From positions 94,336-158,335 of the forward strand of contig CAZGIM010000008.1 of the NCBI GenBank assembly GCA_964525995.1: DNA of 64,000 bases, written 5' to 3'. The position numbers were made by a program, and so were the translations under genes. Numbering within the stretch: the stretch's first letter is position 1; each line of letters begins with the position of its first letter. Of this stretch, positions 27,461 to 36,856 are shown piece after piece. This DNA comes from CAIVAT01 sp964525995 (GTDB lineage Bacteria; Bacteroidota; Bacteroidia; Bacteroidales; FEN-979). Below the pieces are notes generated by a model that had not been told where the DNA came from, did not search any database, and saw only the letters and a list, made by a program, of their open reading frames with translations.

Positions 27461-29227
27461 CTACCGCTGCAATGCTTTGATGGCGGGATCATAGTTGGGA
27501 TCAACACTCAATGCCTTTTTAAAGTATCCGGCCGCTGTCTCTTTATCGTCTTTTGCCCAATACGCCTCACCCAGAAAATAATATGGATTGGCGGCATAGG
27601 GATACTCACCGGCATTAAAACTGAGGATCTTTATGGCATCGTCCAGTTTGTTTTTTGTCAGCAAGTCATAACCGACTGATGTTAGCGAATATTCATTCAG
27701 GAAATATTCGTTCAGATCATTGTTAGCGGAAAGTCTTTTATATTCGCTGATAACGAAATCGGCGCTGTTCGTTTTGGCCATCACTTCAAGCAGAGCCGTG
27801 TATGCCAGTTTTCTTTTTACCTCCAGCAACTGTTTAAGCTTTTCTTCCGGAAGCCATGCCCCGGAAGCCATGACTCCCGCGGGTCTGCGGATACAGGATA
27901 TATCCTCCAGGGGATTTCCGTCAAGAAGGATCAGATCGGCCCTCTTGCCGGTCTCGATCGTGCCGAAATCGTCCTCCCCCGTCATTTTCTTAATCACCTG
28001 CGATGCATCGCGCGTGGCTGAGCGAATGGCCTCATAGGGAGAGAATCCCGCTTTCACCAGGAGTTGCAGCTCATCGTGCAGGGAAAATCCGGGCACAATG
28101 CCCAGGATAGTCGCGGCATCCGTACCGGCGACCAGGGGAATGTCGTTTTTCTTTAATTCCCCGAGAGAATAAACTACGAGATCGTAAAAAACATCTGCAC
28201 ATTTCTCATGACCAATGAAATAGGAGTTCTTGTCTTTCCCCTTCCGCAGATCGTCCCAGAATTTCCCGGGGAGGTACTTATTCTGTGGCTTCGATTTAAG
28301 CTTCAGCGTGTCGTTGTATTTCAATGCAAGTATTTCATCGGCGACCAGCGTGGTGATAACGGTGATGTTTTTCCCTTTGAGCTTGCCGATCTCACGATCC
28401 AGCATCCGGTGCAGGCTGCCGATGTATGACGGGGAATTTTGCCTGTAAACCGGCTCAAGGAGCTTAAAAGCGTTGGTGATCACCTCTTCGTCCAGCTTCT
28501 CCCTCGACATCTTGTCTTTATTGCCCCGGATCAGATTTGAAGCCAGGACGACGGGAAACAGCTCGACATGGGTGAGCTCGTCCATGCCGGCCGAAACGAC
28601 GTCATCCACGTTAACGGTATACGGAATGTGCCCCGCGATGTAGATGCCCGAATCCCTGCCTTTCCTCACGATTTCATAGAAGTCCTTTTTGCTTACGTAA
28701 TCATCTATTTTAATGCAGTCATACCTGTTCCTTTTACAGGCCGGGATGATCTCCGCAATATTGGGCTCCGTCCCCCAGATGGTCCATGCATTATAGGTTA
28801 TGGGACCCAGCCGTTTTTTAGAACGGAAATCCTCGCACCATTTTTTAATCGACATCGCCCCCGTCCCCTGGGTCAGGTCACGGACGGTCGTCACCCCGTT
28901 GGCAAGGAACATGTTTGCTTCGGGGGTTTCCCATGTTTTGGAGACCAGGTGGACATGCATATCGGCGAGACCCGGCATAAGGTATTTCCCGGTCCCGTCA
29001 ACGACGACTGCCTCTTTCGGGATTTCCACACTCTCCGCGGAACCAACCCGGAAGATCCGGTCCCCCTTCACAAGGACCGTCTGGTTCTCCATCACTGTTT
29101 CCGACGTCATCGGGATGAGCCGGACATTTGTAAAAGCAACGATCCCGCTTCCGGAATTCTGCCCGGAAACCACGGCCACCGTGCACCAGGCGGCCAGGAC
29201 CATAAAGGGTATTATGTATTTTTTCAC
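27461..29227 (-). CDS. Secreted amidohydrolase with C-terminal tetratricopeptide-like repeat
   Basis: About 588 residues from GTG at 29225-29227, which starts a clean signal peptide (KKYIIPFMVLAAWCTVAVVSGQ); a TTG at 29254 would overlap the kinase gene. The amidohydrolase/imidazolonepropionase-like barrel shows the metal motif HVH in LADMHVHLV, further His residues in YIAGHIPY and DELTHVELFP, and Asp in VAGTDAATI, so metal ligands appear intact. The last 70 residues form a TPR-like hairpin (YFLGEAYWAKDDKETAAGYFKKAL). Substrate unknown; relatives include prolidase-like and Xaa-Pro-type enzymes. The gene is strikingly GC-rich compared with both neighbours (37 of 60 bases G/C at 27841-27900; 16 of 60 at 26701-26760) and separates a two-component pair, suggesting insertion or transfer. 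Confidence 0.86.
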   Translation of the reverse strand: MKKYIIPFMVLAAWCTVAVVSGQNSGSGIVAFTNVRLIPMTSETVMENQTVLVKGDRIFRVGSAESVEIPKEAVVVDGTGKYLMPGLADMHVHLVSKTWETPEANMFLANGVTTVRDLTQGTGAMSIKKWCEDFRSKKRLGPITYNAWTIWGTEPNIAEIIPACKRNRYDCIKIDDYVSKKDFYEIVRKGRDSGIYIAGHIPYTVNVDDVVSAGMDELTHVELFPVVLASNLIRGNKDKMSREKLDEEVITNAFKLLEPVYRQNSPSYIGSLHRMLDREIGKLKGKNITVITTLVADEILALKYNDTLKLKSKPQNKYLPGKFWDDLRKGKDKNSYFIGHEKCADVFYDLVVYSLGELKKNDIPLVAGTDAATILGIVPGFSLHDELQLLVKAGFSPYEAIRSATRDASQVIKKMTGEDDFGTIETGKRADLILLDGNPLEDISCIRRPAGVMASGAWLPEEKLKQLLEVKRKLAYTALLEVMAKTNSADFVISEYKRLSANNDLNEYFLNEYSLTSVGYDLLTKNKLDDAIKILSFNAGEYPYAANPYYFLGEAYWAKDDKETAAGYFKKALSVDPNYDPAIKALQR

Positions 29228-29244
29228 GATTATTACTGCTAATT

Positions 29245-30270
29245 TCAGGACCAAAGTGTAAGTTTGACCTCATATTTAGCCTCATCACGAATTATTTCCA
29301 ACTGGTGTTTCCCAGGGTATTGCAGATTCAGGCGACGATAAATATTTTCTAATCCAATTCCCCCAACCTGATCTTTGTTAATGGCCACGTTTTTCCGGAT
29401 AGAATTGGTGACTTCAAATAAAATCATGTTTTCCCCGGCCGTTAAACTGATTCTGATTCCGGGGGCCGGTACGGATTTATCGCCATGTTTAAAAGCGTTT
29501 TCGATAAAAGGGATCAAAAGCATTGGGGCGATTGATTTTCCTTCCAGGTTGCCGGAAATATTTATTTCAACGAAGTCCTTATTTTTAATTCTCAAGGTTT
29601 CGAGTTCAATATAACTTTTAAGGTAATCGAGTTCTTTATCCAGCGGGATATGATCGTTTTTTGCATCACTCAACACATATCTCATCACGGCCGACATTTT
29701 CATGACTGCTGACGGGGCGTCATCTGATTTCATGTAAACCAGCGAATAGATATTGTTCAGAGTATTAAAGAGAAAATGCGGATTTATCTGTGAGCGTAAT
29801 AAGGCCAGTTCACCCGATTGCTTTTCCAAAACCAACGCTGATTTTATTTTTTGGGATTCAAACCACCCGATTGCCAGTTTGATTAAGAGCGCATAAATTC
29901 CATAAATGATAACCAGACGAATTGAATTGATCCACCAAGGCTTGGTGACCATAAGGTCCTTCCCGGAACTGATATGTTCAAATCCTATGTACTTCCAGAA
30001 CAGATATTCCAATCCGATGCGGGCAGGAATCAGGAGTGAGATAACCAGAATCAGATAAAGCACCGGCAGTGCCTTGTTTTTTGATCCGGCAAACAAGCCA
30101 TAGGTAAAATAAAGGCTGTAAAAGGTAATAAAACTGGTCAAAGGGTAGATGGTCACTTCCTCATATGCAACATCGGACTTTTCCGGCATGAGTAAAATAG
30201 CGAAGAAGATCTGGTTTAAAATGTAGAGCCAGAAACCGACATGAATCAGAACTTTATATTTTTTTTTCAT
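29245..30270 (-). CDS. LytS-type sensor histidine kinase (pair A)
   Basis: 341 residues from the ATG at 30268-30270; a TTG nine codons upstream is less likely. Four N-terminal transmembrane helices (about 8-130) are followed by the His_kinase domain with phospho-acceptor His in LLRSQINPHFLFNTLNNIYSL, and an HATPase with the N-box IPFIENAFKHG and G-box GIGLENIYRRL. The sensor region is simple and membrane-embedded; the signal is unknown. It is 17 bases upstream of the amidohydrolase gene on the same strand, and the matching LytTR regulator lies beyond it, so all three could be one transcript. Its paralogue is at 35089-36141. Confidence 0.92.
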   Translation of the reverse strand: MKKKYKVLIHVGFWLYILNQIFFAILLMPEKSDVAYEEVTIYPLTSFITFYSLYFTYGLFAGSKNKALPVLYLILVISLLIPARIGLEYLFWKYIGFEHISSGKDLMVTKPWWINSIRLVIIYGIYALLIKLAIGWFESQKIKSALVLEKQSGELALLRSQINPHFLFNTLNNIYSLVYMKSDDAPSAVMKMSAVMRYVLSDAKNDHIPLDKELDYLKSYIELETLRIKNKDFVEINISGNLEGKSIAPMLLIPFIENAFKHGDKSVPAPGIRISLTAGENMILFEVTNSIRKNVAINKDQVGGIGLENIYRRLNLQYPGKHQLEIIRDEAKYEVKLTLWS

Positions 30271-30440
30271 GTAATGTGCGCAGAAGTAACCACACAAAAT
30301 AACGATAGTTAAGGTCTAAATCCAAACAATTCAGAGACAAATCGATCAATATGGCCAATTGTCCGGTCATTGGTTTGATTCGATCGATTAAATCTTTAAA
30401 TATTTCATTGATTTATAAGCAACTGTAAGTTTGAAATTTG

Positions 30441-30448
30441 TAAATTTG
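30441..30448 (+). promoter_or_regulatory. -7 element ahead of the carboxypeptidase-like gene
   Basis: TAAATTTG (TAnnTTTG) lies 22 bases upstream of the ATG at 30471. A second match, TAAGTTTG, is at 30426-30433. Neither has a clear TTTG box at the usual upstream distance, so the true start site is uncertain. Confidence 0.35.
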
Positions 30449-30470
30449 AGTTACAAATCGCTGAATTGCC

Positions 30471-31769
30471 ATGCTAACTTTCCGATATCAGAAAATCACA
30501 ATCAGTTTTCTGCTATTGATTATTTATTGTTGTTTTAGCGATCACCTTGTATTAGCACAGGTAAGGTATCATTTTTATTATGGAAAAGTTTCGGATGCGG
30601 TCACCCGTCAGCCCATACCTAATGTGAATTTAAAAGTTACCGGTTCGCTGGCGGGGACGGTATCGGGGAAAGACGGTACATTCTCCTTCTTTATCGACAG
30701 TATTCCGGCCACACTGCAAGTAAGTTTTATCGGGTATAAAACGAGAATAATCCTTCTCGACCAGACCTCTTTTTCGTTAAGCCTCTATCTTGATCCCGAG
30801 GCTACAACGTTGCCGGAAGTTGAGATCGTAGCAAAGGCGATCGAACCGTTTTATAAAGATGCACGATATGCTGTTCTGGACTATCTTCCCGACAGCAGCC
30901 TGATTTATCTTCTGATTTTTAAACAAAGATTATCCGACTGTGAGCTGATATGCCTTGGGCACCAGGGGGATACAGTTGCAAGGACCGGTCCTTTAACTTT
31001 CTCAGCAAAACAATTAAGGCGCGATTGCTTGGGATTTTTACACCTGTTGGGAATTGATTCAGGCTTCCAGATTTTCAGAAATGGCAACCAGATCAGGTTG
31101 ATTCATCCTGTCAGACTGAAGAAGTTCAACGATATTCTGAAGAACTGCGTAGCAGCATCGCCATCGGTTTTATATTTTAAAAAAGAGTCTGAAAAAGGAA
31201 TGATGGTCGAGTATTTGGGCGTTAATCGTAAGACTCTTCAAAGGCAAAAACTCTCGGTTGTTATGGATGAAAAAAAGTTAAAAATGCTTAGACGTAACCA
31301 GGATGATCAATGGTACTATAACTCCAACAGGCCGCCGGATTCCAGAGATGATTTTGTCTCGTGGAATTATGCCAATAAGATTCTATACCGGCCGGTAAAA
31401 ACAGCATTATACCGGATTAAAGGGTACACGTGTATTTTCAATATTCCAGATAGGAACATGGAATTTTATGATGATGAGGGTAATTTTTCTTATAAATTGG
31501 CAATATTGACCGAAGTTGTACAAAGCGGCCGCTGGACACAGGAAATCCTTACGGATGATATTACGCATCATGTTTATACTTCATTTATAAATAACGGAAT
31601 TGTAACGATTTATGAAATTGACTTAAATTCCGGAAGTTTGAAAAAGAAAACGACACTGCACCATTCATTCCCGCAAAAACTCATTATTCACGATGGACTG
31701 GTTTATTATTTGTATGATGTCAGAGGGGAGGCGGATAATAAGATGTTATTTCGTCAATACATACAATGA
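30471..31769 (+). CDS. Exported protein with N-terminal carboxypeptidase-regulatory-like domain
   Basis: A 432-residue protein with a signal peptide (ISFLLLIIYCCFSDHLVLAQ) and then a CarboxypepD_reg-like beta-sandwich (YGKVSDAVTRQPIPNVNLKV... VSGKDGTFSF) at about 33-110. Unlike SusC/TonB receptors there is no plug or barrel after it. The remaining 320 residues are beta-rich with repeated short strands, possibly a propeller, and show no family that I recognise. It is likely periplasmic or surface-exposed. A membrane-protein gene follows 31 bases downstream and is probably cotranscribed. Confidence 0.7.
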   Translation: MLTFRYQKITISFLLLIIYCCFSDHLVLAQVRYHFYYGKVSDAVTRQPIPNVNLKVTGSLAGTVSGKDGTFSFFIDSIPATLQVSFIGYKTRIILLDQTSFSLSLYLDPEATTLPEVEIVAKAIEPFYKDARYAVLDYLPDSSLIYLLIFKQRLSDCELICLGHQGDTVARTGPLTFSAKQLRRDCLGFLHLLGIDSGFQIFRNGNQIRLIHPVRLKKFNDILKNCVAASPSVLYFKKESEKGMMVEYLGVNRKTLQRQKLSVVMDEKKLKMLRRNQDDQWYYNSNRPPDSRDDFVSWNYANKILYRPVKTALYRIKGYTCIFNIPDRNMEFYDDEGNFSYKLAILTEVVQSGRWTQEILTDDITHHVYTSFINNGIVTIYEIDLNSGSLKKKTTLHHSFPQKLIIHDGLVYYLYDVRGEADNKMLFRQYIQ

Positions 31770-31800
31770 ATAGTCATATATTTGGGCTAAAATTTTTCCT

Positions 31801-32490
31801 ATGGAAAACAATTCGATTCACAGCAATGACCCCATTCAGCCTCCTAATCCTGGGGTTTCTGAGGTATTCGGCCATGGATGGATGGTCTTGAAAAAACACT
31901 TTCTTGAGCTGCTTCTTGTATTCCTGGTTCAGGCCTTACTTTCGCTACCTGTTGGTTTTACCAATACCCTATTAAATCTGAATGAAATGGAATCCTTACC
32001 CGGCTCCCTGTTTAACCTTATTTACTGTGTTCTCGTGTTGATCCCCGTTAGTGTTGGATATGCATGGGTAAATTTAAAGGCGGTACGCGGTGAATCATTC
32101 CGGATCCAGGATATGTTCTTTGCATACCAGCGGATCAGAGATATCCTTTTAGCATACCTGTTAATCGGATTGGTGATCGGGATCGGATTTGTGCTTCTTA
32201 TTGTTCCGGGGGTCATCTTTGCCTGCCGGCTGGCCTTTGTCCCGTATCTGATTATGGATAGAAAGATGGAAGCACTGGAGGCTATTCGAAAAAGCTGGGG
32301 TATGACAAAAGGTAGCGCCGGCACCATTTTTCTGATGGGGATCGTCAGCTTCTTTATCATCATCGGGGGTTTAATTTGTCTGTTGGTTGGCGTGATACCT
32401 GCCGCGATGTGGATTAGTCTTGCCTTTGCGTCGATCTATTGGACTATTTCCAGGAGAGTGGAGGAGAATTCAACAGATATACATTCATAA
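31801..32490 (+). CDS. Polytopic membrane protein of unknown function
   Basis: 229 residues: a Pro/Asn-rich 25-residue lead, then about five hydrophobic helices (LELLLVFLVQALLSLPVGF; LFNLIYCVLVLIPVSVGYAWV; ILLAYLLIGLVIGIGFVLLIVPGVIF; GTIFLMGIVSFFIIIGGLICLLVG; AAMWISLAFASIYW). The IVPGVIFACRLAFVPYLIMD segment and the following EAIRKSW helix resemble membrane proteins of the DUF975/YciC type, but no function follows from that. A terminator-like hairpin begins a few bases after the stop. Confidence 0.7.
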   Translation: MENNSIHSNDPIQPPNPGVSEVFGHGWMVLKKHFLELLLVFLVQALLSLPVGFTNTLLNLNEMESLPGSLFNLIYCVLVLIPVSVGYAWVNLKAVRGESFRIQDMFFAYQRIRDILLAYLLIGLVIGIGFVLLIVPGVIFACRLAFVPYLIMDRKMEALEAIRKSWGMTKGSAGTIFLMGIVSFFIIIGGLICLLVGVIPAAMWISLAFASIYWTISRRVEENSTDIHS

Positions 32491-32493
32491 AAA

Positions 32494-32520
32494 AGAGGAT
32501 GTCCCTGTTTTTGAGACACC
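32494..32520. terminator. Bidirectional hairpin between convergent genes
   Basis: The arms GAGGATGTC and GACACCCTC pair with one mismatch around a T-rich loop, between the membrane-protein stop at 32490 and the S46 peptidase stop at 32545. A-rich and T-containing flanks on either side would allow termination from both directions. Confidence 0.5.
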
Positions 32521-32544
32521 CTCCTAAAATATCCGCAGATTTTG

Positions 32545-34740
32545 TTATTTGATCAGAGTCAGTTCGTTGACAAGGTTTGTTGCGCCTGCAAATTTATCCA
32601 TAATGAAAAGGACATAGCGGATATCAACATTAATGGTGCGCTGCATATCAGGTTCGAACATGATATCACCGCTCATGGCTTCCCAGTTTCCGTCGAAGGC
32701 AAGTCCAATCAATTGTCCGTCACCGTTAATGACGGGACTGCCTGAATTACCGCCGGTGATATCGTTGGTTGTCAGGAAACATACGATCATTTCTCCGTTT
32801 TCGCCATAAGGGCCATAATCTTTAGCTTTATACAGATCTTTCAATTTCTGGTCAACAATAAACTCATCGTTCGAAGGATCTTCTTTTTCCATAACTCCCT
32901 TGAGTGTTGTTACGTAATTATAATGTACCGCATCGGCCGGGAAGTAATCGAGGACACTTCCATAACTCATTCGCATGGTAGAATTGGCATCGGGATAACG
33001 TACCAGATTGGGATTCATTTCCCTCAGTCCTGCAATAAACTTCCTGTTTGAAACACTTACATTTCCCTGGGCTGTGCTAAATGAAGCGGCGTATTTCCCG
33101 GTGGCCTCGTTCATCGACTGAGCCAATTGCCATCCCAGGTCTTTCTTAAAGGCTTTAAGGGCGGGTTTTTCGGCAAAGGTTGTAGTGCGTTCCAGCGAGG
33201 TGAAAACGGAAGTATTGTAGACTGCCTTGGCGAAGGCGGTAAAATCGTTGTTATAATCTTTTTCAATTACAGAAAAGATGGATGGAAGATCTTCTTTAGC
33301 TACGTCGGTATGATACATGCGAAGTAATTCGGCAAGGGTTTTTTGTGCGATGGCTTCATCATATTCTTTAAATTGACGTTGCATGGCTTTCTTTACCTCC
33401 TCCTGGGACGCTTTCAGGGTCTCTTTGTTTTTCTTTTCCATTGCGGATTGGATATTGCCAAACTGATTAGCGGTCTGGACTACATCCAGTCCGTTTCCGG
33501 CCAGATTTGCATAAAAGAAGGGTACCGCAACCTTTTTCATAGCGGAATAGTTTGTATTCAGGTTTTCGAGGATTTTTCCGTATTTTTTTTGTAACGACGG
33601 GTCTTTACTATACCAGGCAGTAAAATCGTTTTCGATCATTTTCTTTTTATCCTCTACTTTGTTCCGGACCAGCATTTTAGATTGACCGATAAAATTTTTC
33701 CAGGTATTAGCAATACTTGCATAATCGGCAGCATAGGCAATTTTTACGGCTTTATCTACATCCATTCTCTCTTTCATTACTTCCAACTCTTTCCCGAAAA
33801 TCTTAATAATTGTCGGATAAAAAACTGCCAGGTTATAATCAATACCATAGGAAGTCAGATATCTTGAAGTTCTTCCAGGATAACCCCAGATCATTGCGAA
33901 GTCATTTTTTTTGATCCCTTTAAGGCTGATAGGGAGGTGGTAAGGAGCCTGAAGCGGGATGTTCTTTTCGGAATATTTTGCAGGATTTCCTTCAGGATCG
34001 GTATAAACGCGAAGGACGGTAAAGTCGCCGGTATGACGGGGCCACATCCAGTTATCGGTATCTCCGCCAAATTTTCCGATTGATGAGGGAGGGGCCCCGG
34101 CAAGTCGAACATCACGGTAAGTCTTGAAAACAAACAGGTAATACTCATTACCTCCATAAAATGCCTTCACAGATGCTTCATATGTTCCTCCTTCTTCAGC
34201 TCTTTTTTTAGTCCTTAAAGATATTTCCCTGATTTTGGAGGTCCTGTCGGACTCCTTCATAGTATCAGATAACAGAGGAATAACCGAATCAGTGACATTC
34301 TCGATTCTTTGCAGAAAGGATGCACACATTCCTTCATTGGGAAGTTCTTCTGTAAAGGATTTTGCCCAAAAACCATTGGTAAGGTAGTCATGTTCAGTGG
34401 AACTTAATTCCTGGACTGCCCCGAAGCCACAATGATGGTTCGTGAACAACAGTCCCTGGGAAGAGACTAACTCGGCGGTGCAAAAAAAGCCTCCGGAAGC
34501 CCCTCCGCTTGAAAGTCCGACAATAGCATCCTTCAGACTGCTGTGGTTAATATTGTAAAGTTCTTCGGCAGTCAGGTGCAGGCCCATTTTTTGCATATCA
34601 ACATAATTCAGTCGTTCAAGCAGCAGTGGCAACCACATTCCTTCGTCGGGCGGATTATCGGCTTTAATTGCAGGCTTTGAGGCCAAAATTAGGATTATCG
34701 CAAGCAGGGCGATTTTTACAGTTTTTAATGAAGTCTTCAT
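32545..34740 (-). CDS. S46-family dipeptidyl-peptidase, DPP7 type
   Basis: A 731-residue periplasmic serine exopeptidase with a signal peptide (KIALLAIILILASKPAIKA). The trypsin-like core is recognisable by SSGGASGGFFCTAELV...TNHHCGFGAV, with the catalytic His at about 103 and the Cys87/Cys104 disulfide, and by NDITGGNSGSPVINGDG with the catalytic Ser at about 666. Eighteen residues after that Ser, at the position that distinguishes DPP7 (Gly) from DPP11 (Arg), the residue is Gly (AFDGNWEA), so preference for hydrophobic rather than acidic P1 residues is predicted. The helical lid domain covers about 300-560. These enzymes cut dipeptides from peptides during amino-acid scavenging. The start is ATG at 34738-34740. 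Confidence 0.94.
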   Translation of the reverse strand: MKTSLKTVKIALLAIILILASKPAIKADNPPDEGMWLPLLLERLNYVDMQKMGLHLTAEELYNINHSSLKDAIVGLSSGGASGGFFCTAELVSSQGLLFTNHHCGFGAVQELSSTEHDYLTNGFWAKSFTEELPNEGMCASFLQRIENVTDSVIPLLSDTMKESDRTSKIREISLRTKKRAEEGGTYEASVKAFYGGNEYYLFVFKTYRDVRLAGAPPSSIGKFGGDTDNWMWPRHTGDFTVLRVYTDPEGNPAKYSEKNIPLQAPYHLPISLKGIKKNDFAMIWGYPGRTSRYLTSYGIDYNLAVFYPTIIKIFGKELEVMKERMDVDKAVKIAYAADYASIANTWKNFIGQSKMLVRNKVEDKKKMIENDFTAWYSKDPSLQKKYGKILENLNTNYSAMKKVAVPFFYANLAGNGLDVVQTANQFGNIQSAMEKKNKETLKASQEEVKKAMQRQFKEYDEAIAQKTLAELLRMYHTDVAKEDLPSIFSVIEKDYNNDFTAFAKAVYNTSVFTSLERTTTFAEKPALKAFKKDLGWQLAQSMNEATGKYAASFSTAQGNVSVSNRKFIAGLREMNPNLVRYPDANSTMRMSYGSVLDYFPADAVHYNYVTTLKGVMEKEDPSNDEFIVDQKLKDLYKAKDYGPYGENGEMIVCFLTTNDITGGNSGSPVINGDGQLIGLAFDGNWEAMSGDIMFEPDMQRTINVDIRYVLFIMDKFAGATNLVNELTLIK

Positions 34741-35088
34741 TGGTATTTGATTTTGATTAATGGTTCAATGGAACAGCTTTGATCGGTTTATACTTATGGC
34801 CTGGATTTGTATCGTCATAGATAGTTTAACAATGCATCAAATATTCAGTAGTCAATGATTCGGAACAAGTTCCCATATTAACCGATTGCAATATTAGTGA
34901 CATTTTTCCAACCGGACTCCTCAATTTTACTGAACCATTCAATTACTCGATAACCGGTTTATTTTTTGGCATGAACCGATCATTTCTCATGGTGAAAAAC
35001 CAATCCGTTCAACGGCAATATAATGATGGTTATCAAATAATATTGATATTTTACCAAGGAATGATCACATTTGCCTAAAAATTCAAAT
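34741..35088. other. Intergenic region between divergent genes (348 bp)
   Basis: The spacer separates the start of the S46 peptidase from the start of kinase pair B. It is AT-rich and contains no open frame of note, no RNA gene that I recognise and no strong hairpin. Promoters for both neighbours must lie here, but I cannot find a convincing paired TTTG/TAnnTTTG on either strand. Confidence 0.5.
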
Positions 35089-36141
35089 ATGGGAATCCGC
35101 ACATTTTACCGGAACTGGAAACGTCATTTCATTTTTCCTCACTTACTCTTCTGGATTACAAGCATTATTCTTTTCACGGTAGTTCTGGTTTTCACAAGAG
35201 GCGACTTCAATTTTTATAACATCAACCTGAGAATTGCCATAAACATCCTGATGACCATTGGTTTCCTGTCTATCTCAGTATATATTAATTATTTATGGCT
35301 AATTCCCAGGTTTTTCTATAAACGAAGATTCGGTCTGTTCATGATTCTTGAAATCGCCAATATTTTCCTCTTTATTGCATTAAACTATTACTTTACCTAT
35401 TTATTTGAAGGAGGCGAACATCCGAACTTTCGTTCAGAGATTGTTGCCGAATTTATCCTGGTTCTGATTTTTTTAGTGGTTTCAACCCTGATCAAATTTA
35501 CACGCGATTCAATAACCCTTCAGGATGTGGAATTACATATTAAAGAGATAGAAAAACAAAAGATCGAAGCCGAGTTACGCGCATTAAAAGCTCAGGTTAA
35601 TCCTCATTTCTTTTTCAACACCCTGAATAGTTTGTATTCCCTGAGCCTTGATAAATCGGATAAGGCGCCGGAACTTATCCTGAAATTATCGAATCTGATG
35701 AGGTTTATCATTTATGAATCAAGCGAGGAGCTGGTTAGTATGGAGAAGCAATTGGAATTCATAAAGAATTATGTTTTTCTTGAAAACCTCCGCAATGACG
35801 AAAACCTAAAGGTTGTTTTTACCGTAAAGGGGTCACATACTGACAATAAGGTAGCGCCGTTGCTTTATATCGTTTTCATTGAAAATGCATTCAAACATGG
35901 AGCAAAGGCGATCAGCGATCACCCTTTTATCGAAATCGAGTTCAATCTTGAACGGGAGGACCGGGTTGGTTTCAGCATTAAAAACAGCAAAGAATCCCAG
36001 GCCGACTTCTCCAACCCCAACGGAGTTGGCCTCGCAAATGTGAAAAAGCGCCTGGAGCTCATTTACCCTCAAAAACATTTCCTGACCATCGAAGATACAG
36101 AAAATCAATATTATGTTGAATTATTAATCGAACTGTCATGA
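35089..36141 (+). CDS. LytS-type sensor histidine kinase (pair B)
   Basis: 350 residues from the ATG at 35089; the TTG at 35071 adds only six residues. Four transmembrane helices occupy about 17-140. The His_kinase domain carries its acceptor His in LKAQVNPHFFFNTLNSLYSL. The HATPase N-box is VFIENAFKHGAK and the G-box is GVGLANVKKRLEL. The stop overlaps the start of the LytTR regulator by four bases, so the two are translationally coupled. The sensor part is membrane-embedded, without a periplasmic domain. The signal is unknown. Confidence 0.93.
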   Translation: MGIRTFYRNWKRHFIFPHLLFWITSIILFTVVLVFTRGDFNFYNINLRIAINILMTIGFLSISVYINYLWLIPRFFYKRRFGLFMILEIANIFLFIALNYYFTYLFEGGEHPNFRSEIVAEFILVLIFLVVSTLIKFTRDSITLQDVELHIKEIEKQKIEAELRALKAQVNPHFFFNTLNSLYSLSLDKSDKAPELILKLSNLMRFIIYESSEELVSMEKQLEFIKNYVFLENLRNDENLKVVFTVKGSHTDNKVAPLLYIVFIENAFKHGAKAISDHPFIEIEFNLEREDRVGFSIKNSKESQADFSNPNGVGLANVKKRLELIYPQKHFLTIEDTENQYYVELLIELS

Positions 36142-36854
36142 ATATAAGGTGTCTTGTAATTGACGATGAACCGCTTGCCCAACGTGTCATTGAACGGTAC
36201 GCTGAAAATTTATCCTATCTGCAGATCGTAAAGAAATGCAACACGGCCATCGAAGCCATTGAAGTGCTTCATCATGAGAGCATCGATCTGTTGTTTCTGG
36301 ATATTAACATGCCAAAGCTAACGGGCATAGATTTTTTACGAACCCTAAAAAATCCACCTCTGGTCATTATCACAACGGCATATGCTGAATATGCAATACA
36401 GGGTTATGAATTGGATGTGGTGGATTATCTTATGAAGCCTTTTGCATTCGAGCGATTTTACAAAGCGGTGCAAAAAGCCGAGGAGATTCTGAATGCCCGT
36501 GAAATTCAGCATTTTGAAAACAAGGAGTTGGAAAAGGGTGAGGATGATTTCATCTTTGTAAAATCGAGCAAGAAAACCTATAAAGTTAACCTGTCTGATA
36601 TTCTTTACATTGAAGCATTGGGGGATTATGTAAAAATCCATACAACGGATAAAATGATTGTGAGCTATCAATCCTTAAAGAACATTGAAACTTTATTGCC
36701 CCCCAAACAGTTTCCCAGGATTCATAAATCGTTCATAATAGCATTGTCACGGATAGATTTGATTGAAGGCAACCAGGTAAAGATCAGGGACCGGATGCTA
36801 CCTGTGGGCACCAATTTTAAGAATGAATTTGAGCGGTTAATCCGGTCAATTTAG
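36138..36854 (+). CDS. LytTR-family response regulator (pair B)
   Basis: 238 residues. The receiver domain has DDE at 9-11 and the acceptor Asp55 in LFLDINMPK, followed by TTAYAEYAIQGYELDVVDYLMKPFAF. The C-terminal LytTR domain shows DILYIEALGDYVKIHT and RIHKSFIIALSRI. It starts within the last codons of the kinase gene (4-base overlap). It is a close structural match to the regulator at 26622-27350, supporting duplication of the system within this region. Confidence 0.93.
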   Translation: MNIRCLVIDDEPLAQRVIERYAENLSYLQIVKKCNTAIEAIEVLHHESIDLLFLDINMPKLTGIDFLRTLKNPPLVIITTAYAEYAIQGYELDVVDYLMKPFAFERFYKAVQKAEEILNAREIQHFENKELEKGEDDFIFVKSSKKTYKVNLSDILYIEALGDYVKIHTTDKMIVSYQSLKNIETLLPPKQFPRIHKSFIIALSRIDLIEGNQVKIRDRMLPVGTNFKNEFERLIRSI

Positions 36855-36856
36855 AT

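Noticed and set aside
28568..29242. Plus-strand open frame of 224 codons opposite the amidohydrolase
   Set aside because: It lies wholly inside the GC-rich amidohydrolase gene, has no recognisable family, and GC-rich DNA lengthens chance frames on the other strand.
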